Program-made: the position numbers and the translations under genes
NCBI RefSeq assembly: GCF_003264855.1
Contig: NZ_NFZS01000005.1
Span: 62,001 to 126,000 of the forward strand
DNA: 64,000 nt
Reading direction: 5' to 3'
From: Dyella jiangningensis
GTDB taxonomy: Bacteria > Pseudomonadota > Gammaproteobacteria > Xanthomonadales > Rhodanobacteraceae
Shown here: positions 38,299-45,803 of the stretch, one piece after another
How the letters are laid out: each line of letters starts with the position of its first letter
How positions within the stretch are numbered: position 1 is the stretch's first letter
Notes under the pieces: generated by a model
What the model was told of the DNA's origin: nothing
Database searches by the model: none
Seen by the model: only the letters and a program-made list of their open reading frames with translations

Positions 38299-38970
38299 TC
38301 ACTCCAAGATCGCTTCAAGATCCAGCTGAGCCGCAGCCGTTTGCGGCGGCTCGCCATAAGGCAGCACACCGAGGCACGGTGCAGGCAGCAACTGGCGCAG
38401 CGTCGCCAGGTTCTCATCCACCGCCGCCATGTCCGGATCGATGCGATTGCCGATCCATCCGACCAGCCGGCAACCGTCGGTGGCGATGGCACGCGCGCTG
38501 AGCAAGGCATGGCTCAGACACCCCAGCCGCATGCCGACCACCAGGATCACCGGCAACTGCCATTGCCGCGCGATGTCCGAGGCGAGCAGTCCGCGCGACA
38601 ACGGCACCAGCCAGCCGCCCACGCCTTCGACCATCACCACGTCGTGCATGTCGCACAAGCGCATGAAGGCGTCGCGCAGTGGCGCCAGCCGGATATCCAC
38701 GCCCTCGTGCGCAGCCGCCAGGTGCGGCGACAAGGGCTCGCGCAGCGCGACGGGGTTGATCCACTCGTAGGGCATCGGTGCGCTACTGGCCGCCTGCAGC
38801 GCCAGTGCATCGTCGTTGCGCAGGCCTTCGCGTGTTTCGGTGCTGCCGCTGGCCACCGGCTTCATGCCGCAGGCGTTGAGACCGCGGGCACGCACGGCGT
38901 GCAGCAACGCGCAGGTCGCATGGGTCTTGCCTATGCCCGTGTCGGTACCCGCTACGAAGAACGTCGACAT
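38299..38970 (-). CDS. bioD: Dethiobiotin synthetase
   Basis: BioD closes the ureido ring of biotin precursor using ATP and CO2. The 223-residue length is normal. The P-loop GTDTGIGKTHATCALL, the substrate lysine in GMKPVASGS, VEGVGGWLVPL and ARAIATDGCRLVGWIGNRIDP are all present. ATG 38970 has AGGGGA upstream; the longer frame to 39060 adds no family sequence. Other bio genes are not in the window. It is divergent from msrC. Confidence 0.94.
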   Translation of the reverse strand: MSTFFVAGTDTGIGKTHATCALLHAVRARGLNACGMKPVASGSTETREGLRNDDALALQAASSAPMPYEWINPVALREPLSPHLAAAHEGVDIRLAPLRDAFMRLCDMHDVVMVEGVGGWLVPLSRGLLASDIARQWQLPVILVVGMRLGCLSHALLSARAIATDGCRLVGWIGNRIDPDMAAVDENLATLRQLLPAPCLGVLPYGEPPQTAAAQLDLEAILE

Positions 38971-39074
38971 GCGCCTGTCCCCTGGTGGCGGCCTGGAAAC
39001 GATGCGCGGACCCGTCGTGCCGGTGCGCACCGTGCGGGCGCATAATACGTGCTTTGGCAACGAGGCTCATGCCC

Positions 39075-39566
39075 ATGTTCGAAGTATCCACGCAGGCGTA
39101 CGCGAGCAAGCGCGAACACTACGAGGACCTGTGCCGGCAGGCGCGCGGCCTGCTCGAGGGCGAGCCCGACACGATCGCCAACGCGGCGAATTTCTCGGCG
39201 CTGGTCTATCACAGCCTGCCCGACCTCAACTGGTGCGGTTTCTACCTGTACGACGGCACCGAGCTGGTGGTCGGCCCGTTCCAGGGCAAGCCCGCCTGCA
39301 TCCGCATCGCCCTCGGCCGCGGCGTGTGCGGCACGGCGGCGCAGGCGCGCGAGACCCAGGTCGTGCGCGATGTGCACGACTTCGACGGCCATATCGCGTG
39401 CGACGCAGCGTCGCAGTCGGAAATCGTGGTGCCGCTGGTGCGCGCCGACGGCCGCCTGTTCGGCGTGTGGGACGTGGACAGTCCGTCCGTCGCACGTTTC
39501 GACGAGGAAGACCGCACCGGCATGGAAGCGCTGTGCGCGGTCTTCATGGAAAACCTCAAGGGCTGA
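39075..39566 (+). CDS. msrC: Free methionine-(R)-sulfoxide reductase (GAF domain)
   Basis: A 163-residue GAF-domain enzyme that reduces free methionine-R-sulfoxide. Family marks are NWCGFYLYDGTELVVGPFQGKPACIRIALGRGVCGTAA, holding two of the redox cysteines, and HIACDAASQSEIVVPL with the third, then DVDSPSVARFDEED. ATG 39075 fits the GAGG site better than the ATG at 39069, which is too close to it. It is convergent with engB, three bases apart. The thiol reductant would come from thioredoxin-type proteins. Confidence 0.9.
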   Translation: MFEVSTQAYASKREHYEDLCRQARGLLEGEPDTIANAANFSALVYHSLPDLNWCGFYLYDGTELVVGPFQGKPACIRIALGRGVCGTAAQARETQVVRDVHDFDGHIACDAASQSEIVVPLVRADGRLFGVWDVDSPSVARFDEEDRTGMEALCAVFMENLKG

Positions 39567-39569
39567 GGT

Positions 39570-40205
39570 TTACTCGCGCGGCGTCTGCAGCAAGGTCACG
39601 ATCGCCGCGCGCGCCTCGTCCACGCCCGTCGGCGTCTGCGAGGAAAACACCTGCGCCGTGGCCTGCGTGCCGCCCGCCGCCAGTTCCTTGCGCAGTGCCG
39701 CCAAGGCCTGCGCGGCCTGATTGCGCGAGAGCTTGTCGGCCTTGGTCAGCAGCACGTGGCAAGGCAGGTGCGTGGCGAAGCAGAAATCCAGCATCATCCG
39801 GTCGAATTCCTTCATCGGATGGCGGATATCGGAAATCAGCACGACGCCCCGCAGGCTGCGCCGGCGATGCAGGTAAGCGTCGATTTCCTGCTTCCAGTGC
39901 GCGCGCAGCTCCTCCGGCACCTTCGCATAGCCGTAGCCGGGAAGATCGATGAGCCGCACCGTCAAGGGCGCCTCGCCTTCACCCTGCGGCAGCGGCGGCA
40001 GCGAGAATGCGACCATTTGCTGCGTGCGACCGGGTGTCTTGGAGGTACGCGCCAGGCCGCGGTGGCCCGTCAACGCATTGAGCGCGCTGGACTTGCCGGC
40101 GTTGGAGCGCCCGGCAAAGGCCACTTCGGCGCCGTCGTCCGGCGGAAGTTGTGAGATTCGGTGGGCCGCCAGCACGAACTGGGCCCCTTGCAATGGGTTG
40201 GACAT
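39570..40205 (-). CDS. engB: Ribosome biogenesis GTP-binding protein EngB/YsxC
   Basis: A 211-residue small GTPase needed for large-subunit assembly. The G motifs are complete: AGRSNAGKSSALNAL (G1), TPGRTQ (G2), DLPGYGYA (G3) and LLTKADK (G4). The insert PPLPQGEGEAP after the G2 strand is longer than usual. The C-terminus QVFSSQTPTGVDEARAAI is typical. It is divergent from the cytochrome c4 gene, a frequent arrangement in this order. Confidence 0.95.
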   Translation of the reverse strand: MSNPLQGAQFVLAAHRISQLPPDDGAEVAFAGRSNAGKSSALNALTGHRGLARTSKTPGRTQQMVAFSLPPLPQGEGEAPLTVRLIDLPGYGYAKVPEELRAHWKQEIDAYLHRRRSLRGVVLISDIRHPMKEFDRMMLDFCFATHLPCHVLLTKADKLSRNQAAQALAALRKELAAGGTQATAQVFSSQTPTGVDEARAAIVTLLQTPRE

Positions 40206-40315
40206 GGTTTGACCGGCTAAGGTGGCGCGGAGATAATCCGGGAGTTTCTGCCAGTTGCGGACGTGCAGGCCAGCGCGAGCCGTGCAGCCATAGCAGTTTT
40301 TCGGGAGACAAGTGT

Positions 40316-41089
40316 ATGAGTTTTCGGCCCGCCGGTTTCCGGCCCGCTGTTGTTGGTTATGCCGTAGCCCTCGTCTTTGCGCTGTCTTCCAGCGTGGTGT
40401 TCGCCCAGGAAGCCAAGCCCGCCGCCGCGGCCACCGCCGCGCAGCCTGCGGCCGCCGCCAGCGCCGAACAGGCCAAGCCGGGCGAAGCCACCGCCGCCGT
40501 CAAGCCGGGTGATGCCGCTGCCGGTGCCGGCAAGGCCGCCGCCTGCGGCGCCTGCCACGGCATGGACGGCAATTCCAGCGACGCCCAGTACCCCAAGCTC
40601 GCGGGTCAGCAGGAGTCCTACATCGTTCGCCAGCTCACCAGCTTCAAGAGCGGCAAGCGCCAGAACCCGATCATGCTCGGCATGGCGACCCCGCTCTCCG
40701 AGCAGGACATGCACGACATCGGCGCCTACTTCGCCAGCAAGGCATCGCTGCCGGGCGTGGCCGACCAGGCGCTGGTCGAGCGTGGCGAGCAGCTCTATCG
40801 CCAGGGCGACACCACCAAGGGTGTGCCGGCATGCATGGCGTGCCACAGCATCGACGGCCGCGGCAACCCGGGCGCCGCGTACCCGCAGCTGACCAGCCAG
40901 CACGCGCAGTACATCGAGGCCACGCTCAAGTCGTGGCACGACGGCACCACCTGGGGCGACGACGCGCACGCGCAGATCATGCCGGGCATCGCCAAGAAGC
41001 TCGACGCGAAGGACATCGCCGCCGTCGCCAGCTACATTGAAGGCTTGCACGCCGCCGAAGGCGCGTCCGGCGCCGCCGCCGCGAAGTAA
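40316..41089 (+). CDS. Diheme cytochrome c4-type protein
   Basis: A 257-residue periplasmic electron carrier. The signal peptide (VVGYAVALVFALSSSVVFAQ) is followed by an Ala/Pro/Glu-rich linker of about 45 residues, then two class-I cytochrome c domains with heme sites CGACH and CMACH. Each domain has a candidate methionine ligand (NPIMLGMATPL and QIMPGIAKKL). ATG 40316 has GGGAG upstream. It probably passes electrons from the bc1 complex to terminal oxidases. Two Dsb-like lipoproteins, which could help heme or disulfide maturation, follow. Confidence 0.92.
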   Translation: MSFRPAGFRPAVVGYAVALVFALSSSVVFAQEAKPAAAATAAQPAAAASAEQAKPGEATAAVKPGDAAAGAGKAAACGACHGMDGNSSDAQYPKLAGQQESYIVRQLTSFKSGKRQNPIMLGMATPLSEQDMHDIGAYFASKASLPGVADQALVERGEQLYRQGDTTKGVPACMACHSIDGRGNPGAAYPQLTSQHAQYIEATLKSWHDGTTWGDDAHAQIMPGIAKKLDAKDIAAVASYIEGLHAAEGASGAAAAK

Positions 41090-41099
41090 GCGCCTTCGA

Positions 41100-41123
41100 C
41101 ACGCCGGCCCCCAGGCCGGCGTG
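41100..41123 (+). terminator. Hairpin after cytochrome c4
   Basis: CACGCCGGCC and GGCCGGCGTG pair perfectly around a four-base loop; TTCGTTCC follows instead of a clean T run. It may attenuate read-through into the dsb genes. Confidence 0.5.
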
Positions 41124-41158
41124 TTCGTTCCAAGCCAGACCAAGTACCGAGGATCACC

Positions 41159-42028
41159 ATGCTGAAGCGTCTGTCGTTCCTGTGTTCCGCCCTGCTCGTG
41201 CTCGCCGCCTGCAGCCACAACAACGACAACGCCAGCACGGCCCCGCAGCCCGCTCCGGCTCCGGCGGCAACCGCCCCGGCCGCGCAGCCGCCGGCCGCTT
41301 CCACCGCCGCCGCCCCTGCGGCCGCCAGCACGGCGGCTCCGGCTGCAGCGAGCACCGCGGCCCAGGCACCGGCGCCCGCACCTGCTCCGGCCACGCCGTT
41401 CGTCGACGACGGCAAGTGGGTCGAAGGCAAGCAGTACGTGCGCATCGAGCCGGCCCAGCCGAAGATGACCAACACCGACAAGATCGAAGTGCTCGAGGTG
41501 TTCTCGTACGGCTGCCCGGCCTGCAACCAGTTCCATCCGACCATGAACAAGCTGGTGCAGGAGCTGCCTTCCGACGCCGTGGTCGCCTACCTGCCCGCCT
41601 CGTTCATGCCGCAGGAAAACTGGCCGATGCTGCAGCGCGCCTTCCTCGCCGCGCAGGCGCTGGGCGTGGCGGACAAGGCCAACGACGCCATGTATGACGC
41701 TGTGTGGAAGACCAACGAGCTCAGCGCCCTCAAGGCTGGCGGCGCGGGCCTGAAGCCCGCATCCGCCCTGCCGACCCTGGACGATGCCGCCAAGGTCTAC
41801 GCGAAGTTCGGCGCGGATCCGAAGGAATTCGTGGCCGTGGCCAACTCCTTCACCATCAACACCAAGGTCAAGCGCTCGGACGAACTGGTGAAGAACTACG
41901 GCATCGAAGAAACGCCCACCATCGTCATCGACGGCAAGTACCGCCTGACCCCGCGTTCGGCCGGTGGCTACGACCAGGTGGTGGAACTGACGAAGTGGCT
42001 GGTGTCCAAGGAAGCGGCCGGCAAGTAA
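41159..42028 (+). CDS. DsbA-like thiol:disulfide interchange lipoprotein 1
   Basis: A 289-residue DsbA-family protein. The N-terminus is a lipoprotein signal (LCSALLVLAACSHN) and is followed by about 60 residues of Ala/Pro/Thr low-complexity linker that would hold the enzyme away from the membrane. The thioredoxin fold has CPAC (C119, C122) after FSYGC and a cis-proline in ETPTIVIDG. DsbA proteins oxidise substrate cysteines in the periplasm. A second, linker-free copy lies 46 bases downstream, so the two are probably cotranscribed. Confidence 0.9.
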   Translation: MLKRLSFLCSALLVLAACSHNNDNASTAPQPAPAPAATAPAAQPPAASTAAAPAAASTAAPAAASTAAQAPAPAPAPATPFVDDGKWVEGKQYVRIEPAQPKMTNTDKIEVLEVFSYGCPACNQFHPTMNKLVQELPSDAVVAYLPASFMPQENWPMLQRAFLAAQALGVADKANDAMYDAVWKTNELSALKAGGAGLKPASALPTLDDAAKVYAKFGADPKEFVAVANSFTINTKVKRSDELVKNYGIEETPTIVIDGKYRLTPRSAGGYDQVVELTKWLVSKEAAGK

Positions 42029-42074
42029 GCCGGACCTCCAATTCCCACCCACCGCTTACCTGAGAACATCGCCC

Positions 42075-42731
42075 ATGCTCAAGCGTTTCGCCTCCCTGCG
42101 CGCCCTCGGCCTGATCGCCGGCCTGCTGCTGACCACCGCCTGCACCGCCACCGGCTCCAACGATCCGGCGCCCTACACGGAGGGCACCGAGTACGTCACG
42201 ATCGGCGGGACGCCCCAGCGCTACAGCAATGAAGGCAAGGTCGAGGTCGTCGAGGTGTTCTCGTACGGCTGCATCCATTGCGCCCACTTCGCGCCGCTTG
42301 CCGAGCAGATGCGCAAGCAGCTGCCGCCGGGCGTGGTGTTGAAGCTGCTGCCGGCCGCATTCAACGACCAGTGGGTGCCCTACGCCCGCGCGTATTACGC
42401 CGCCAAGAAGCTGGGCGTGGTGGAGCAGACCCACCTGGCGCTGTTCAAGGCCAAGTTCGAGGACCACTACCCGATCTCCACGCTGGACGAGATCGCCGAC
42501 TTCTACGCCAGCCATGGCGTGAAGCGCGACGACTTCATGCGCATCGCCACGTCGGACGAAGTCACCCAGCAGATCCGCAAGGATGCCGCGCTGGTGCAGG
42601 CCTGGCAGGTCGACGGCACGCCGACCATCGTGGTCGACGGCAAGTACCGCAGCGCCAACATCAAGACGCTGGACCAGCTGGCGGCGCTGACGCAGTGGCT
42701 GGCCAAGCGCGAGCTGGCCGGCGGCAAGTAA
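42075..42731 (+). CDS. DsbA-like thiol:disulfide interchange lipoprotein 2
   Basis: A 218-residue DsbA paralog. The lipoprotein signal reads LIAGLLLTTACTATG (lipobox TTAC). The active site is CIHC (C66, C69) rather than CPHC, and the cis-proline loop is GTPTIVVDG. It lacks the long linker of its neighbour. The CxxC dipeptide sets redox potential, so CPAC and CIHC in the two copies suggest different redox roles. ATG 42075 is used, with a typical MLKRF start shared with copy 1. Confidence 0.9.
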   Translation: MLKRFASLRALGLIAGLLLTTACTATGSNDPAPYTEGTEYVTIGGTPQRYSNEGKVEVVEVFSYGCIHCAHFAPLAEQMRKQLPPGVVLKLLPAAFNDQWVPYARAYYAAKKLGVVEQTHLALFKAKFEDHYPISTLDEIADFYASHGVKRDDFMRIATSDEVTQQIRKDAALVQAWQVDGTPTIVVDGKYRSANIKTLDQLAALTQWLAKRELAGGK

Positions 42732-42740
42732 TCCCTGCAC

Positions 42741-42766
42741 GGGGAAAGTCCGGCGGGACTTTCCCC
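42741..42766 (+). terminator. Strong hairpin after the dsb pair
   Basis: GGGGAAAGTCC and GGACTTTCCCC form an 11-bp perfect stem with a four-base loop, ten bases after the stop. The following ACATTCAC is not a T run, so termination is plausible but not certain. Confidence 0.5.
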
Positions 42767-42851
42767 ACATTCACACCCCGGCGGGCATGCTTGCGCATCC
42801 GGCGGCGCCCGCGATGGCGCCCGTCACCCTTTGCCACTACCCTGCCGCCCG

Positions 42852-43661
42852 ATGAACCGCGCCGATTCACCCGCCCCCGCCGCCCCGGAGCGCCGTCTAC
42901 GTCTGCTGAGCTGCAACATCCTGGCCGGCGCCAGCGTGCAGCGTTACAGCGAATACCTCACCCGCAGCATCAACGCGGTGCTGCCGGGTCGAAGCAAGCT
43001 CGACAACCTCGATCGCCTGGCCGAAGTGCTGCCGCAGTTCGACGTGATCGGCCTGCAGGAAGCGGATGCCGGCAGCCTGCGCTCGGGCTTCCTCAACCAG
43101 ACGCGCTACCTCGCCGAAGCGGCAGGCATGCCGTTCTGGAGCCATCAGCCCAATCGTCCGATGGCCCGCCTGGCGCATTCGGCGAACGGCTTGATCAGCC
43201 GTCTCGAACCCACCAGCGTGCTGGACTTCCCGCTGCCCAGCCGCATTCCCGGCCGCGGCGCACTGCTCGCGCGTTTCGGCGAGGGCAAGGACGCGCTGGC
43301 GGTGATGATCGCCCATCTCTCGTTGAGCGCTCCGGCGCGCGCCAAGCAGCTCGCCTTCATCGGCGAGGTGCTGCAGGACTATCGGCACGCGGTGCTGATG
43401 GGTGACCTCAACACCGAGCTGCGCAGTGCGGAGATGAAGCACCTGTTCGCCAAGTCCACCCTGGTGTCGCCCGACCAGGCGACGCCCACCTTTCCGAGCT
43501 GGAAGCCGCGCCGGGCACTGGACCATATCCTCACGTCCGAGGCGATCCAGCTCGACAAGGTGTGGGCCCTGCCGCAGGCGTTTTCGGATCACCTGCCGCT
43601 GGCGGCGGAGATCCGCCTGCCGAACCATATCGCCCCCCAACCCTTTCGACTGCGCCGATGA
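42852..43661 (+). CDS. Endonuclease/exonuclease/phosphatase-family hydrolase
   Basis: A 269-residue EEP-fold metal-dependent phosphodiesterase. The active-site motifs are LLSCNIL near the start, VIGLQEADAGS with the metal-binding glutamate, HLSLSA, LMGDLNTE with the Asp-Asn pair, and a closing FSDHLPLAAEI with the catalytic Asp-His. ATG 42852 gives the usual short lead-in. No signal peptide is seen. The stop overlaps the start of a small membrane protein (ATGA), so the two are coupled. It may act on DNA, lipid or nucleotide phosphates; the sequence does not decide. Confidence 0.88.
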   Translation: MNRADSPAPAAPERRLRLLSCNILAGASVQRYSEYLTRSINAVLPGRSKLDNLDRLAEVLPQFDVIGLQEADAGSLRSGFLNQTRYLAEAAGMPFWSHQPNRPMARLAHSANGLISRLEPTSVLDFPLPSRIPGRGALLARFGEGKDALAVMIAHLSLSAPARAKQLAFIGEVLQDYRHAVLMGDLNTELRSAEMKHLFAKSTLVSPDQATPTFPSWKPRRALDHILTSEAIQLDKVWALPQAFSDHLPLAAEIRLPNHIAPQPFRLRR

Positions 43662-44092
43662 AGCGAACGCTCACCCTGATACTGCCCTGGCTGTTGCTGA
43701 TCGCACTGGGCGCCGTGCCGCTGATGCTGCGTTACGGGCTGGTCGAGTCGCCCGACGTGGCGCGCACATGCGAAACGGGCACGACGTTCGCCTGCAACCT
43801 GCGGCATGCCACCGTGGAAGGATTCATCACCGGCAACGTCGGTGGCGTGCGCATCGGTATCTATGGCTGGGTGGCCCTGGCCGCCGCCGCGCTGGCCCTG
43901 TGGCGCAACCGCGTGTTCACCGCCTGGCTGGCGGCAGCGACGGGACTGGTCGCGGTGGTGCTGTATTGTTTCGAACCGGGCGCACTCGCCCTACTGATAG
44001 GCTGCCTGCGGCTCGTGCGTGCCCAGGCGGACGGTGCGCCGCCATGCGATCAACGCGGCGCCGCCCAGCATGAGGTTGGCGCCCAGCCATGA
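43658..44092 (+). CDS. Small membrane protein overlapping the GH17-like gene
   Basis: A 144-residue protein with three hydrophobic segments (about residues 7-27, 65-82 and 88-115) and a CETGTTFAC cysteine pair in the first loop, which could form a disulfide. ATG 43658 overlaps the preceding stop by ATGA. Its last 102 bases run antisense through the 3' end of the gene at 43991; the corresponding tail is charged and looks incidental, so the functional protein may end near residue 115-120. Function is unknown; coupling to the EEP hydrolase suggests a partner role. Confidence 0.6.
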   Translation: MKRTLTLILPWLLLIALGAVPLMLRYGLVESPDVARTCETGTTFACNLRHATVEGFITGNVGGVRIGIYGWVALAAAALALWRNRVFTAWLAAATGLVAVVLYCFEPGALALLIGCLRLVRAQADGAPPCDQRGAAQHEVGAQP

Positions 44093-45610
44093 CCACGAGG
44101 CGGGGTTCAGGCCGACGTCCTGCACCACCGTCACCGCTGCCAGCAAGGGCATCAGGCAGGCCATGAAGCGCTCCTCCGCGCTGGGCAACCAGGTCCTGCC
44201 GGCGTCCAGCATGGCGGCCACGAAGTAGCCCAGCGCCGGCGGCCAGAACAGGCCCAGCGGGAAATCGCGGTAGCGCCCGTCGAACACCAGCAGCAAGCCG
44301 TAAAGCGTGAGGACGAACATCCACGCGAAGCGCGCGCGCGGACTCGGCATGGCGCGAACCGGCCCACCGCACAGGCGCGCGGCCACCCATCGCGCCAACG
44401 CAATCGTGGTCAGCAGCGCCAGCACGCACAGCGTGCCGGACACCGCCCATTCGACCACGTCGCGGCAGGCGAACCACATCTGCCGGAACTGCCACGCCAG
44501 CGCCGCACCGCAGGCAAAGCCGGACAGCACCAACGCGACGCGCGCCCTGCGCGAACGCCATTCGCGGCGCCACACGGCCGCCAGCACGAACAGCACGGCG
44601 CCCAGCACGCCGGCCCACCAGCCCAGCAGCCAGCGTGGCTCTTCGATCACCGGACCCTGCATCGAGAACTTCGGCTGCGCATCGACATCGAAGATGCCCC
44701 AGTAGCCGCCGACCGTGCCTTCCTGCTCGCGCTTCCAGGGCTGGTCGAAGGTCTCGATCACGTTGTAGGGCATGTCCACGCTGCCCGCGTAGCGCAGGAA
44801 TTCGCGCATGTAGCGGGCCTCGTTCACCAGGCTCGCGGCGGCAGCGCGGCGCTGCTTGCCTTGGCTGGGCCAGCCCGTCTCGCCGATCATCACCGTGCGA
44901 CCAGGAAACTCCGCCTTCATGTGGGCATAGACGTCGGCCACGTGCTGCACGGCGTATGCCGGCTCCACCGGTGCGTCTTCCCAGTACGGCAGGATGTGGA
45001 TGGTGATGAAGTCCACCACCTTGGCCATCTCCGGATAGCGCTGCCAGAACTCCCACACGTCGGCATAGGTGATCGGCACATGCGTGTCGCGCACGGCGTC
45101 GCGCACCTCGGTCACGTACTGCGCCATCGCCGACGGCGTCTGTTCGCCACGCAGCAGCACCTCGTTGCCGACGACCACGCCACGCAGCACGTCGGGATGT
45201 GCCTTGATGGTGGCGATGCCGGACTTGATCTCCTTGTCGTTCATCACCGGATCGCGGCCGATCCATATGCCCATGAGCACCTTCATGCCGTAGCGCTGCG
45301 CGATGTCCGGCACCGCGTTCAGGCCAAAGCCCTGCGAGTAGGTGCGCACGCAATCGAAACGCTGGGAGAGCGCGCGCAGATCGGCGTCGATGCGCTCGGG
45401 ACTCACGTAGGCGCGGATGTTGAGCGGCGTCTCGCCCGGCTTGCGGAACGGTGCATAGGACACGCAGGCGATGCGCGAGGAAGGTGCTTCGGGCAGCGCC
45501 ACCGGGCGCCCTAGCTGCCACCACCAGAGCACGCCCCACAATGCCGCGGCGACAAGCGCCAGCCACGCCAGCGGCGCTACACGGGACGACGGCGAGGACG
45601 GTGGCGTCAT
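43991..45610 (-). CDS. GH17-like membrane glucan enzyme (NdvC / beta-1,6-glucan synthase type)
   Basis: A 539-residue inner-membrane protein. After one N-terminal helix comes a periplasmic (beta/alpha)8 domain of glycoside hydrolase family 17 type. VVVGNEVLLRGEQ carries the putative acid/base glutamate and VMIGETGWPSQG the nucleophile. About seven helices follow from residue 340 to the end. Related proteins in this order are annotated as beta-1,6-glucan synthases or transglycosylases acting on periplasmic glucans. ATG 45610 gives the lead-in and first helix. Its 3' end overlaps the convergent small membrane-protein gene. Confidence 0.83.
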   Translation of the reverse strand: MTPPSSPSSRVAPLAWLALVAAALWGVLWWWQLGRPVALPEAPSSRIACVSYAPFRKPGETPLNIRAYVSPERIDADLRALSQRFDCVRTYSQGFGLNAVPDIAQRYGMKVLMGIWIGRDPVMNDKEIKSGIATIKAHPDVLRGVVVGNEVLLRGEQTPSAMAQYVTEVRDAVRDTHVPITYADVWEFWQRYPEMAKVVDFITIHILPYWEDAPVEPAYAVQHVADVYAHMKAEFPGRTVMIGETGWPSQGKQRRAAAASLVNEARYMREFLRYAGSVDMPYNVIETFDQPWKREQEGTVGGYWGIFDVDAQPKFSMQGPVIEEPRWLLGWWAGVLGAVLFVLAAVWRREWRSRRARVALVLSGFACGAALAWQFRQMWFACRDVVEWAVSGTLCVLALLTTIALARWVAARLCGGPVRAMPSPRARFAWMFVLTLYGLLLVFDGRYRDFPLGLFWPPALGYFVAAMLDAGRTWLPSAEERFMACLMPLLAAVTVVQDVGLNPASWSWLGANLMLGGAALIAWRRTVRLGTHEPQAAYQ

Positions 45611-45803
45611 GCGCTTCCTTGAAAGCCAGGTTCATGCGCCGGACGCGGCGCCTCGTGGGCGGCAGATTCTATCAGGCCCGCCCCGCGGCCACGGTCGCGT
45701 CGGTTTCACGCCACGCTCAGCGGCCGTTGGTCATGCTGTCGGGTCCGATGCATTGCCAGACGTTACGATGCACTGCGCGGAACAGGCAAAAAAAGGAGCT
45801 TTC

